From: Cupriavidus nantongensis
GTDB lineage: Bacteria; Pseudomonadota; Gammaproteobacteria; Burkholderiales; Burkholderiaceae
Direction: 5' to 3'
Length of the DNA stretch: 64,000 nt
NCBI RefSeq assembly: GCF_001598055.1
Contig: NZ_CP014844.1
Span: 2,224,967 to 2,288,966 of the forward strand
Shown in pieces: positions 22,099 to 30,766 of this stretch; the first letter of the stretch is position 1, and each line of letters begins with the position of its first letter. The notes under the pieces were generated by a model. It saw only the letters and a list, made by a program, of their open reading frames with translations, was not told where the DNA came from and ran no database searches. The position numbers and the translations under genes were made by a program.

Positions 22099-22515
22099 AT
22101 GAAACTGCAACGCATACTTCTATCCCTGCTGGCGGCAACGGGCATCGCCTTTAGCAGTGTCGCAGCGGCGCACGGCGCCGGCGACACGGTGAAGCCCAAT
22201 TTCTCGAAGGAGATCCCCAATATCCCGGGCAAGTCGCTCGTCGCCGTCGAGGTGTTCTATCCGCCCGGTGGTGCATCGCTGCCGCATACCCATGCCAGGT
22301 CGTCGTTTATCTATGCCTACGTCGTTTCGGGCAGCATCGCCAGCAAGGTGAACGACGAGCCGGAACGTGTCTACAAGGCTGGGGAGAGTTTCTTCGAGAA
22401 TCCGGGCTCCCGCCATCCGGTGAGCCGCAATGCGAGCAAGACCCGGCCGGCAAAGCTGCTGGCCGTGTTCGTGGTCGATACGGCCGACCAGGAACTGACC
22501 ATCAACGACAACTAA
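22099..22515 (+). CDS. Exported cupin-domain protein (copy 1)
   Basis: 138 residues from ATG 22099, preceded by AAGGAG. Signal peptide ILLSLLAATGIAFSSVAAAHG. A single conserved beta-barrel has the metal ligand motif PHTHARSSFIY (His pair) and a second-motif His in GSRHPVSRN. RNASKTRPAK is shared with the cupin at 32823. The AhpD-like gene follows after nine bases, so they form an operon under the MocR-controlled promoter. Function unknown; a small-molecule or metal-binding periplasmic protein. Confidence 0.85.
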   Translation: MKLQRILLSLLAATGIAFSSVAAAHGAGDTVKPNFSKEIPNIPGKSLVAVEVFYPPGGASLPHTHARSSFIYAYVVSGSIASKVNDEPERVYKAGESFFENPGSRHPVSRNASKTRPAKLLAVFVVDTADQELTINDN

Positions 22516-22524
22516 GAGTGTGAA

Positions 22525-22980
22525 ATGAGACTGGACTACACCAAGGTATCGGCGGGCGGCGTCAAGGCATTTGGCGGCGTATACGGTTATGTCATGCAAT
22601 CAGGACTGGAAGACGTGCTGGTCGAACTGGTCTATCTGCGCGTAAGCCAGATCAATGGCTGCGCGTATTGCCTCGACATGCATACCCGCGACCTGATCAA
22701 GAAGGGCGTCACGCCAGCAAAGCTTGCGCTGGTGCAGGCCTGGCAGGAGGCGGGGCCCTTGTTCAGCGAGCGCGAGCAGGCGGCGCTGGCGTGGACGGAA
22801 TCCGTCACCCGCGTCGCCGACACCCATGTGCCCGACGAAGACTTCCAACGGGCCGCGGCGGTGTTCAGCGAAAAGGAACTCGCCGACCTGACCATGGCCA
22901 TCGGGCTGATGAATGCCTATAATCGGCTCGCCATCAGCTTCCGCCGTGCTCCCGAGTCCGCCCTCGCTGCTGCAGCCTGA
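22525..22980 (+). CDS. AhpD-like carboxymuconolactone decarboxylase family protein (copy 1)
   Basis: 151 residues. The CxxC redox site with the downstream histidine is intact (NGCAYCLDMH, about residue 47-56), as in AhpD, where it passes electrons to peroxiredoxin. It lacks a signal peptide, so it is cytoplasmic. Close paralogue of 32339-32818 (shared ERxxAALAWTE and the final NRLxxxFR). Partner of the cupin gene upstream. Confidence 0.9.
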   Translation: MRLDYTKVSAGGVKAFGGVYGYVMQSGLEDVLVELVYLRVSQINGCAYCLDMHTRDLIKKGVTPAKLALVQAWQEAGPLFSEREQAALAWTESVTRVADTHVPDEDFQRAAAVFSEKELADLTMAIGLMNAYNRLAISFRRAPESALAAAA

Positions 22981-23036
22981 AGCGGCTGGGTCCCGAACAC
23001 CGGGCGGAGCTCGATGCCATCGCGGGAGCCACCAAC

Positions 23037-24023
23037 GTGCAATCGACATCCCCAGATCACGTGCCGGGCCATGACGCGCAAGAGCGCGCAGGGCAGGCGT
23101 CGGGCGACGCCGCCCAGCGCCTGTCCTGGGACGACCTGCGGATCATCAAGACCCTCAGCGAAAGCGGCAGCCGTGCGGTCGCCGCCAGCAAGCTGGGCAT
23201 CAACGTCTCCACGGTGTCGCGCCGGGTGGCGCTGGCCGAAGCGGCACTCGGGGTCACGCTGTTCGACCGGCGGCGTGCCGGCTACCGGCTCACGGCCGAG
23301 GGATTGGAGTTGCGCGCGCTGTGCGAGCGCGTCGAGCTCGACGTCGTCAGTGTCGCCAGGCGTGTCTCGCGCGGCCTGCACGGTCCGCTGGGGACGTTGC
23401 GGATCACGACCAGCGACTCCCTGTTGCTGTACTTCCTCACGCCAATCATCGCGGACTTCAAGGCGCGCAACGCCGCGGTGGCGGTCGAGGTACTGGTCGG
23501 CAACGGCGCCCTGAACCTTGCCCGCGACGAATCCGATATTGCATTCAGGGCGACCCGACGCCCGTCGGAAAGCCTGGTCGGGCGCAAGCTCGCGACCATC
23601 GCGTGGGCGCCTTACGGCTGCGCGACGCAGTTCGGCCGCAAGGTGCCCGCGGCCGATGGCCTCTACGATCGCGCGTGGGTGTCCTATGCAGGCCAATTGT
23701 CCGGTCTCAAGGCATCTCAGTACGTCGAGCGCCGGGTCGCCTCCGGCAGTATTTCATACCGTTCCGACTCGGTCGCAGCGGTCAGCGCGGCCATCGCAGC
23801 CGGGCTCGGCCTGGGCTTTCTGCCGTGCATGCTGGGAGACATCATGCCCGGGCTGGTGCGCGTCGGTCCCGTCGTGCCCGAATTGCGGGATGAACTCTGG
23901 CTGCTCACCCATCCGGATATCCGAAGATCCCGGCGCGTTCAGGCATTCATGAGCTTCTGCGCAGCCGCTGTCGCCGAACGCAAGGCATTGATCGAAGGCC
24001 GGGAGCCTGTCGGCGGCGCGTAG
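23037..24023 (+). CDS. LysR-family transcriptional regulator
   Basis: 328 residues from a GTG at 23037. The winged helix starts about residue 30 after an extra polar N-terminus: KTLSESGSRAVAASKLGINV then STVSRRVALAEAALGVTLF. The effector domain follows with GLRITTSDSLLLYFL-like sequence near 121 and GLGLGFLPCM near 261. It lies 57 bases after the AhpD-like gene in the same direction, so it may be co-transcribed and regulate neighbouring redox genes; the target is unknown. Confidence 0.9.
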   Translation: MQSTSPDHVPGHDAQERAGQASGDAAQRLSWDDLRIIKTLSESGSRAVAASKLGINVSTVSRRVALAEAALGVTLFDRRRAGYRLTAEGLELRALCERVELDVVSVARRVSRGLHGPLGTLRITTSDSLLLYFLTPIIADFKARNAAVAVEVLVGNGALNLARDESDIAFRATRRPSESLVGRKLATIAWAPYGCATQFGRKVPAADGLYDRAWVSYAGQLSGLKASQYVERRVASGSISYRSDSVAAVSAAIAAGLGLGFLPCMLGDIMPGLVRVGPVVPELRDELWLLTHPDIRRSRRVQAFMSFCAAAVAERKALIEGREPVGGA

Positions 24024-24044
24024 ACCGAGGCCCGGCCGCCGCGG

Positions 24045-24512
24045 TCAGGCTGCCGCCGCCGGCCTCAGCACCGCCTTGCAGGCGATCTCGATCAATTGCG
24101 GTGCCATGGCCAGCCTGGAAACGCCGATCAGATTGCTTGCGCATTGCGGCCGTTCGGTACCGTAGGCCTCCTTGCGCACCGTGCCGGCGGCAGCGAATGC
24201 CGCATCCACGTCCAGCACATACAGGGTTTCCTCCACCACGTTGTCGAGTGTGGCGCCGAAGCGCGCAAGAATGGCCGACAGGTTTTCGTAGGTGACCCGC
24301 ATCTGGGCTTCCATCATGGAAAAATCGCGCGGCCGGCCGCCTGCATCGAGGGCTGCCGGTGCCACCAGGTTGCCGCTGCTGTCGTGGCTGAGCTGCCCGG
24401 AAACATAGATATCGTTGCCGACCAGCACCGCCTGCGCATAGCCGTATGCCTCTTCCCACGGGACACCCCAGTAGGTCGCTTTCTTTTCGATGGAACGCGC
24501 ATTGCCAACCAT
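24045..24512 (-). CDS. RidA (YjgF/UK114) family protein
   Basis: 155 residues from ATG 24512 with AAGGAG eight bases upstream. Typical RidA features: Y-rich VPWEEAYGYAQAVLVGNDIYVSGQ, the trimer core, and ETLYVLDVDAAF near the C-terminal half. RidA members hydrolyse reactive enamine/imine intermediates; the arginine essential in true RidA (in the C-terminal region, usual PxR...ARVEI) is not clearly seen here (PQLIEIACKAVL), so catalytic activity is uncertain. Convergent with the LysR gene. Confidence 0.85.
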   Translation of the reverse strand: MVGNARSIEKKATYWGVPWEEAYGYAQAVLVGNDIYVSGQLSHDSSGNLVAPAALDAGGRPRDFSMMEAQMRVTYENLSAILARFGATLDNVVEETLYVLDVDAAFAAAGTVRKEAYGTERPQCASNLIGVSRLAMAPQLIEIACKAVLRPAAAA

Positions 24513-24781
24513 GATCTGCTCCTTGGGCGAAGGACCGCCAGGGAGAGACGATCCAGCACCCAGACTAGCATTGCGGGGCAATCCGAAGCGGGGAATTTGT
24601 GCATTTTCAACGCGCAAAAATGCCATCGGATTTGCTGCGCCGGATATCCGGCTGGCGAAGGAGAGTGATCCAGATATGGGATGAGGTGTCTGATTTTTGT
24701 GGTCTACCGCCCGTATGCGGAACGGTCTAACGTTCACACCACGCATCAGGCGCTATTCCATCCATCCTTCTGGAGCAATCA

Positions 24782-25867
24782 ATGACCACCATCTGGGATC
24801 CGGTCCGCGTAGGGCGCATGACCCTGAAGCACCGACTGGCGATGTCTCCGCTTACGCGCAGTCGCGCGCTAGCCGATGGCACGCCGGGACCGCTGGCTGC
24901 CGAATACTATGCACAACGGGCCTCGCTTGGACTGCTGATTACCGAAGGCACGCAGCCATCGGAGGACGGGCAGGGGTTTCCGAATTCCCCTGGCATCCAT
25001 ACCGAGGCGCATGTCGCCGGCTGGCGCAAGGTGGCCGAGGCCGTGCACGCCAAAGGCGGTCACCTGTTCATCCAGCTTATGCATGCGGGCCGCACGTCGC
25101 ACCCGGCCAATACACCACACGGCCGGCAAGCCGTTGCGCCATCGGCAATCGCGCCGAACGTCGAGCTCTACACGCCCTCGGGCATGCTGCCGGTTCCGGT
25201 GCCGCGTGCCTTGACGCAAGTGGAGCTGCTGGCCACCGTTTCGGACTTTCGACGTGCTGCCGCCATGGCGGTGGAAGCGGGGGCCGACGGCGTGGAAATC
25301 CACGGCGCCAACGGCTACCTGATCCAGCAGTTCCTCGCTCCCAACGCCAACACGCGCATGGACAACTATGGCGGTTCGATCCCGAACCGGATCCGGTTTG
25401 CGATGGAAGTCGCGGCCGCGGTATCGGCCGAGATCGGTGCCGATCGCACCGCCATCCGACTGTCGCCCGGATCGCGCCTGGGCGGCATCGACGAGGGCGA
25501 GCATTACGGCGACGTGTATCGCCATCTGGTTGGCGAACTGGCGAAGCTCGACCTTGCCTACCTGCATCTCGCGCACGGCGGCGACGAGTCATTGCTGAAG
25601 GACATTCGCGCCATCTGGCGCGGAATACTGCTTGTCAATCGAATCAACCGGCCGATCGATGCCGTCGGCAAGGATATTGAAGCGGGACTGGCGGATATGG
25701 CCCCGATTGGCCGATGGGCGCTCGCCAATCCTGACGCCGTGGACCGGCTTCGCGCCGGCGAACCGATGAACGAGGCCGACCAGGGGACGTTCTACGGCGG
25801 CGGGGCCGAGGGTTACACCGACTATCCCAGGCTGACCACGTCGAACGTTGCGGCCAGGGTCGCCTGA
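24782..25867 (+). CDS. Old yellow enzyme family FMN-dependent ene-reductase
   Basis: 361 residues. FMN-binding N-terminus (WDPVRVGRMTLKHRLAMSPLTRSRA), then the catalytic HGANGYLIQQFL (His-Asn pair near residue 178-181) and the RMDNYGGS motif near 196. Members reduce activated C=C or nitro groups using NAD(P)H. Divergent from RidA, followed by a LysR gene in convergent orientation. The neighbours (RidA, AhpD-like, SDR, hydrolase) suggest electrophile detoxification, an inference. Confidence 0.93.
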   Translation: MTTIWDPVRVGRMTLKHRLAMSPLTRSRALADGTPGPLAAEYYAQRASLGLLITEGTQPSEDGQGFPNSPGIHTEAHVAGWRKVAEAVHAKGGHLFIQLMHAGRTSHPANTPHGRQAVAPSAIAPNVELYTPSGMLPVPVPRALTQVELLATVSDFRRAAAMAVEAGADGVEIHGANGYLIQQFLAPNANTRMDNYGGSIPNRIRFAMEVAAAVSAEIGADRTAIRLSPGSRLGGIDEGEHYGDVYRHLVGELAKLDLAYLHLAHGGDESLLKDIRAIWRGILLVNRINRPIDAVGKDIEAGLADMAPIGRWALANPDAVDRLRAGEPMNEADQGTFYGGGAEGYTDYPRLTTSNVAARVA

Positions 25868-25941
25868 TCGCGGGCGATTCGGTTGCCGAGAGGGCGGAGA
25901 CCCGTCCGTTCCGGATCCGTCGCCGCGACGGATTGACGGAA

Positions 25942-26913
25942 TCATTCCGCCGCAAACAGCTTGCGTTCAGGAAACGCGTTGCTCAGATAGTCGACGAAGG
26001 CGTTGACTTTTGAACTCGAGAGCCGTCGGGATGAATGCAATACCCACAGCTCAATGGGGCGGTCCGGGACAGGACCCCATATGTTCAATGCTGCCTTGTC
26101 TACGCACGGCAAGCTGAGCAACGAGCGCGGCAGCAGGCCGACACCGGCGCCAGCCAGCACCGCATCGCGGACCGGAATAAGCGACGACATGCGCAGGCGT
26201 TCCCGCGGATTGAGCGTGATCTGGCGGCCTTCATGCGTGAAGTTCCAATGCCCGCTGTCGAAGCCACTGGCGAGCACCACGGCCGGCACGTCGAAGACAT
26301 CGCCGTCCTGACCTTCCGGAACGGGCATGGAGGCGGGCGCGACCACCAGCATCTCGTCACGCGCAAAGCAGCGCCCCACCAGCATTTCGTTGGGCCGGGG
26401 ATTCACCCGAATGGCGACGTCGTAGTTCTCCTCGACCAACTCGACATTGCGGTCCTCGGCGTTGATCTCCAGCACCACATCGTGGTAGGCCCTGGCGAAG
26501 CCAGCAGCAAGCTTGCCGATCAGGGTATGGGAAAACAGCACGGGCGCGCTGATGCGCAGGCGTCCTCTGGGGGGCGACAAGCCTGTTGCGACAAGGTCCC
26601 CGGCTTCCAGGATCTCCGCCACGAGCGGATGCGTGCGTTCGTATAGCGCGCGGCCTGCCTCGGTGAGTCTGAGCGAGCGGGTGCCGCGCTCGAACAGCCG
26701 TACACCGAGGCTGTCCTCCAGATCCATCACGCGCCGGGACAGCGTCGCCTTGGGGCGGCCGCTGTATCGGCTGGCCTTGCCGAAGCCTCCTTGCGCGGCA
26801 ACGAGATTGAAGTCAGCCAGGGCCGCCAGATCCACGGTAGGTTCAATGTTGAGCTTGTTGCCAAATCTTACCTTCGTTGTCCAGCAAATGAAAACGTTGT
26901 GCGGGTGCTTCAA
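25942..26913 (-). CDS. LysR-family transcriptional regulator
   Basis: 323 residues from a TTG at 26913 whose bases overlap the stop of the DUF6130-like gene (TTGA). No ATG starts the winged helix nearer, so the exact N-terminus is uncertain. HTH: ALADFNLVAAQGGFGKASRY then SRRVMDLEDSLGVRLFERG. The effector domain follows. Convergent with the ene-reductase; co-transcribed with the upstream DUF6130-like gene. Confidence 0.88.
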   Translation of the reverse strand: MKHPHNVFICWTTKVRFGNKLNIEPTVDLAALADFNLVAAQGGFGKASRYSGRPKATLSRRVMDLEDSLGVRLFERGTRSLRLTEAGRALYERTHPLVAEILEAGDLVATGLSPPRGRLRISAPVLFSHTLIGKLAAGFARAYHDVVLEINAEDRNVELVEENYDVAIRVNPRPNEMLVGRCFARDEMLVVAPASMPVPEGQDGDVFDVPAVVLASGFDSGHWNFTHEGRQITLNPRERLRMSSLIPVRDAVLAGAGVGLLPRSLLSLPCVDKAALNIWGPVPDRPIELWVLHSSRRLSSSKVNAFVDYLSNAFPERKLFAAE

Positions 26914-27395
26914 TGTCGGTGGGATCCGGACGCCGATGCCGGCGCCGATCCCGATCCCTTTACGTCTGGCACCGTGAAGGCGACCACCTCGGTGGCGAGG
27001 ATCCTGTGGCCGGGATCGGCCAGTTCCAGGCGCAGCCTGTGCGGCCCCGGCGCGAGCCCGACCACGATGATCGGATCGTCGCTCGTATGGGCCCAGGTGC
27101 CAGGAGTATCGTCAACCGTCACGTGCAAGTGCCCGATACGAGGCGAGATCCCGGCCGCGGCATTGCCGAATACCGGCATGACGCGGAAGTTCTCGGTGCG
27201 AAACTGGACGATGACGACGCCGCGCGCGAGCGGCTCCGGTAACGCCGCGTAGGGGACCAGTTTCGGTGCGGGCTCGCTGCCGAGGGGAAGGATGGCAGGC
27301 GGGCGGACGGCGTCTTGTGCAGGTTGCGCGGAGACGCTCGCACAGAACGCGGCTGCAATGCCGGCGGCGGAAAGGGACTTGAGGACAGGGTGCAT
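26910..27395 (-). CDS. Exported DUF6130-like protein
   Basis: 161 residues from ATG 27395 with AAGGAAAA upstream. Signal peptide (KSLSAAGIAAAFCASVSAQ). The conserved core is VFGNAAAGISPRIGHLHVTVDD and APGPHRLRLELADPGH, which I associate from memory with the DUF6130 family; function unknown. The tail GSHRH is His-rich and may bind metal. The stop overlaps the LysR start. Divergent from the exported hydrolase. Confidence 0.7.
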   Translation of the reverse strand: MHPVLKSLSAAGIAAAFCASVSAQPAQDAVRPPAILPLGSEPAPKLVPYAALPEPLARGVVIVQFRTENFRVMPVFGNAAAGISPRIGHLHVTVDDTPGTWAHTSDDPIIVVGLAPGPHRLRLELADPGHRILATEVVAFTVPDVKGSGSAPASASGSHRH

Positions 27396-27677
27396 GGCGT
27401 TTTCCTTTTGTGCAGGGTTGCCTCTACACGCACATCCGGGTCGGATGCGACGTGCGATTTCAGGATAGGCCTTGCATCTGAGCACGCCGCCGCGGCGGGC
27501 TGTCGGGCGTTTTGTATGACAACGTAGCGGCGCAACCTGCAGATACGAACTAATACATTAAGTGCCACCGTTCGCTACAGCAGGGATACATCCGCATCGT
27601 TCAATGCTGGCTATGCAAACGTATATCCGCCGCGGTGGTCGGGTTGGCTGCAAACGACCAGGCAGGAGGGACATGAC

Positions 27678-28655
27678 ATGACCAGGACATCCACAGTTCG
27701 CAGTGCACTAAGACTCACGGCCGTCGGCGCTGTAGCGTTGGCCGCCACGCTGCTCATTGGCGGCGCCCGCGCAGCGGCGCCGCAACCGCCGGTGCCGGAA
27801 ATCGGCTTCATCCAGGCCAGCCCCGATATCAAGTTGAGGCGCCTGATCGTACGCAATGCCGAGGGCAAGGGCACGGTGCTGTTCCTGCATGGATTCCCCG
27901 AGACGCTGTACGCGTGGAAGGACATTGCCGTGCAACTTGGCCACGACTACGAGGCCCACGCGTTCGACTGGCCGGGCTATGGCGATTCCTCACGTCCCGC
28001 GACCGACAGGTTTGCGTACGCACCCAGGGATTATGCAAAGGTGCTCAAGGACTACATCGTCACGGCAGGCATCGACAAGAAAGACCTGGTGATCTACGCG
28101 ACGGACATTGGCGCCTTGCCGGCCCTGCTGGCGGCCCTCGACGACCCGGCCATCGCCAGGCGCATTGTTGTCGGTGACTTTGCGCCATTCAACCGTCCGC
28201 AGTTCATGCAGGAGCGCCTGCAAGGGCTCAAGGAGCCCGCCTCGGCCGACGCGATTCATGCCGCGTTCAACCGCACACGCGACGAGATCTTGCAGAACGC
28301 ATTTACCCGCGGACTTCCCGAGTCCTCGCACTTTGCATTGACACCGGAATTCAGGGCCGACATCGCCCGCGGATGGCAAAACGGCGCGCTGACGTCTGCC
28401 GATGCGTTCTACCACTACTACTCTCATTTCACGCGTGACCAGGACTATTTCGAGGCGAACCTGGGCAAGCTGAAGACGCCCGTCAGCGTGATCTGGGGCG
28501 AGAAGGATATCTATATCCGCAAGGAGATGGGCGAGGAACTGGCGGGCCGCGCCGGCCTGAAGATGAAGGTGTTGCCCGGCCTTGGCCATTATCCGCACCT
28601 GCAGGACAAGGCGGCGACGGTTTCAGAAGTACAAGCCGCGTTCGACGCGCGCTAG
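27678..28655 (+). CDS. Exported alpha/beta-hydrolase (epoxide hydrolase or haloalkane dehalogenase type)
   Basis: 325 residues; GGAGGG precedes the ATG. Signal peptide through GGARAA places it in the periplasm. The oxyanion region is LFLHGFPETLYAW (HGFPE, typical of the epoxide hydrolase/dehalogenase clan), the nucleophile elbow is YATDIGA with Asp (not Ser) as nucleophile, and the acid and base are in GEKDIY and GLGHYPHL. Reaction unproven; the Asp nucleophile favours epoxide or halide hydrolysis. Followed after 48 bases by a cupin gene. Confidence 0.85.
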   Translation: MTRTSTVRSALRLTAVGAVALAATLLIGGARAAAPQPPVPEIGFIQASPDIKLRRLIVRNAEGKGTVLFLHGFPETLYAWKDIAVQLGHDYEAHAFDWPGYGDSSRPATDRFAYAPRDYAKVLKDYIVTAGIDKKDLVIYATDIGALPALLAALDDPAIARRIVVGDFAPFNRPQFMQERLQGLKEPASADAIHAAFNRTRDEILQNAFTRGLPESSHFALTPEFRADIARGWQNGALTSADAFYHYYSHFTRDQDYFEANLGKLKTPVSVIWGEKDIYIRKEMGEELAGRAGLKMKVLPGLGHYPHLQDKAATVSEVQAAFDAR

Positions 28656-28703
28656 ACCATGCGATTTTGCATATATCTCAATCCGAACGGAGGACCATCC
28701 AAA

Positions 28704-29105
28704 ATGAATCTCGCCAAGTTTGCAAGCGCCGCCATGACCGTCGCCTGCCTCGCTGCAACGATCCACAACGCCCATGCACAAGCGCCGGGGATCCATCGGG
28801 CTGACCTGGTCAGCCATGAACTCAGCGTTGCAGGCAAGGAGGGCGTTCAGGTGCGCGTCGACTTTGAACCGGGCGCGTTCGCCCCCAGGCACGCGCACCC
28901 GGGTGAAGAGATCGCCCATGTATTGCAGGGCAGCCTTGAGTACCAGCTTGGCGATCAGCCGCCGGTGACGCTGAAGGCCGGCGAATCGCTGTTCATCCCG
29001 GCAGGCACGCCGCATTCGGCACGGAATGTCGGCGGCGGCCTGGCATCGGAATTGGCAACCTATATCGTCACCAAGGGTTCGCCGCTGGTTGTGCCCGCGA
29101 AATAG
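28704..29105 (+). CDS. Exported cupin-domain protein (copy 2)
   Basis: 133 residues from ATG 28704; GGAGGA lies upstream. Signal peptide (ASAAMTVACLAATIHNAHAQ). Cupin motif 1 PRHAHPGEEIAHVLQGSLEY and motif 2 ESLFIPAGTPHSARN hold the metal ligands. It lacks the RNASKTRPAK sequence of the other two cupins and is less similar to them. Probably one transcript with the hydrolase. Ends 21 bases before the convergent ilvE. Confidence 0.85.
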   Translation: MNLAKFASAAMTVACLAATIHNAHAQAPGIHRADLVSHELSVAGKEGVQVRVDFEPGAFAPRHAHPGEEIAHVLQGSLEYQLGDQPPVTLKAGESLFIPAGTPHSARNVGGGLASELATYIVTKGSPLVVPAK

Positions 29106-29126
29106 AGGTGCACGGCCGCGCCGGCC

Positions 29127-30221
29127 TCAATCGACGTGATGCACCCATCCGTATGGGTCGGCGATGCTGCCGCGCTGGATGCCGGTCAGCAAGGTACGGA
29201 GCCGTTGCGTGACTTTGCCTTCGCCGCCGTCGCCGATGGTGAATTCGCCGCCGGCGTGGCGCACCTGGCCGATGGCGGTGACGACCGCGGCGGTGCCGCA
29301 GGCGAAGGTTTCCCTGACCCGGCCACTGGCTGCATCGGCGCGCCACGAGTCGAAGTCGTATGGCGTTTCGTTGACCGGAATACCCTCGTGCCGCGCCAGT
29401 TCGATGATCGACGCGCGGGTAATGCCCGGCAGGATGGTCCCTTTCAGCGGCGGCGTGCGCAGCGAGCCGTCATCCATCACGAAAAACACGTTCATGCCGC
29501 CGAGCTCCTCGATCCAGCGGTGCTCCGCGGCGTCCAGGAACACCACCTGGTCGCAGCCCTTGGCCGCGGCCTCGGTCTGCGCGATCAGGCTGGCCGCGTA
29601 ATTGCCGCCGCACTTGGCGGCGCCGGTGCCGCCGGAAGCCGCGCGGGTGTATTGATCCGACACCCAGACCGTCACCGCCGATTTGCCCGGCTTGAAATAC
29701 GGGCCGACCGGACATGCGATCACGCAGAATATGTATTCGGCCGAGGCGCGCACGCCGAGAAAACTCTCCGAGGCGAACATGAACGGGCGCAGGTAGAGGC
29801 TGCCCTCACTGCCGGGGATCCAGGCGCGGTCAACATCGACCAGCGCTTCCACCGCTTGCAGGAACGTGGCCTCGGGCAGGTCCGCCATCGACATGCGGGC
29901 AGCGGAGGCGCGAAAACGCCTGGCGTTCTCCTGTGGCCGGAACAGCGAAATCTTGCCGCCTTCGCCACGATATGCCTTCATGCCCTCGAAGATTTCCTGC
30001 GCGTAGTGCAGCACGGCGCAGGCGGGATCGATCTGGAAAGGACGGCGGGCTTCGACCCTGGCGTCATGCCAGCCGCGGCCTTCGGTCCAGCGGATCGTCA
30101 CCATGTGATCGGTGAACACGCGGCCGAAGACGGGGTTCTCCAGCCTGGCCGCGATCTGATCGGCGGGGGTGGGGGCGGGATGGGGTTCCAGGACGAACTG
30201 CAGTGGGTTTTCGGTGCTCAT
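29127..30221 (-). CDS. ilvE: Branched-chain amino acid aminotransferase
   Basis: 364 residues, class IV PLP aminotransferase. The PLP lysine lies in GGTGAAKCGGNYAASL (about residue 200-215), followed by EELGGMNVFFV and the C-terminal phosphate loop GTAAVVTAIGQV. It transfers amino groups between glutamate and 2-oxo acids of Val, Leu and Ile. The type with the long N-terminus (residue 1-60) matches the BCAT2-like bacterial form. Stands alone; no ilv or leu gene is adjacent. Confidence 0.95.
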   Translation of the reverse strand: MSTENPLQFVLEPHPAPTPADQIAARLENPVFGRVFTDHMVTIRWTEGRGWHDARVEARRPFQIDPACAVLHYAQEIFEGMKAYRGEGGKISLFRPQENARRFRASAARMSMADLPEATFLQAVEALVDVDRAWIPGSEGSLYLRPFMFASESFLGVRASAEYIFCVIACPVGPYFKPGKSAVTVWVSDQYTRAASGGTGAAKCGGNYAASLIAQTEAAAKGCDQVVFLDAAEHRWIEELGGMNVFFVMDDGSLRTPPLKGTILPGITRASIIELARHEGIPVNETPYDFDSWRADAASGRVRETFACGTAAVVTAIGQVRHAGGEFTIGDGGEGKVTQRLRTLLTGIQRGSIADPYGWVHHVD

Positions 30222-30766
30222 GCTTCAGTGCTCGGGGGATGTTGGGCCGTATGGCCTGGCGGCGAAGTCAGGCCGCAGCGCTGTGGCGCGCCACCGCGAT
30301 ATTCTGCCGATAGGGACGGCGCCTTGTCGAGGCCGCCGTTGGCGCACAGTTTACGCCGTGGCCCGGTTCGGATTGGCGTGCAGGGTGGCATCCATGATGT
30401 CTGTCTCCGGATTTTCGATTTTGTCCGGAGCAGTGTAGGAAGCGGCTGGCCCGCGGTAAATTCAAGAATTCCAACATCTGGTATCTGCAAAACGGATAGC
30501 AGGCGAGGTTGCCGAGGCGCTGCCGGCCCAGGGTTCCAGGCCAGGGATGGCAAGGGCAATCACGTGGGCGGCGGCATACGTGCCGGGCCCGACGTGATGC
30601 CATATTATGGTGAGGCATCTGCCATCGATGCTTGCGGCAACGCATCCCCCGATCCCATCCTGCAGCCAGCGCCACGCCAAGCATGTCTCGTCACGACCCC
30701 TCTCCCGGCCGGAACGGCTGCCTGGCCGAGCCACGCCGGCTGGCAAGCTGGCGCGGCGCCTGCGGC
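30222..30766. other. Intergenic region upstream of ilvE and of the patatin gene
   Basis: About 545 bases without a convincing gene. On the minus strand a 14-codon mini-frame (30351-30395, MDATLHANPNRATA) has a good GGAG ribosome site upstream. The 5' part of the patatin transcript also lies here, and longer in-frame starts for that gene exist (30632, 30683). Confidence 0.4.
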
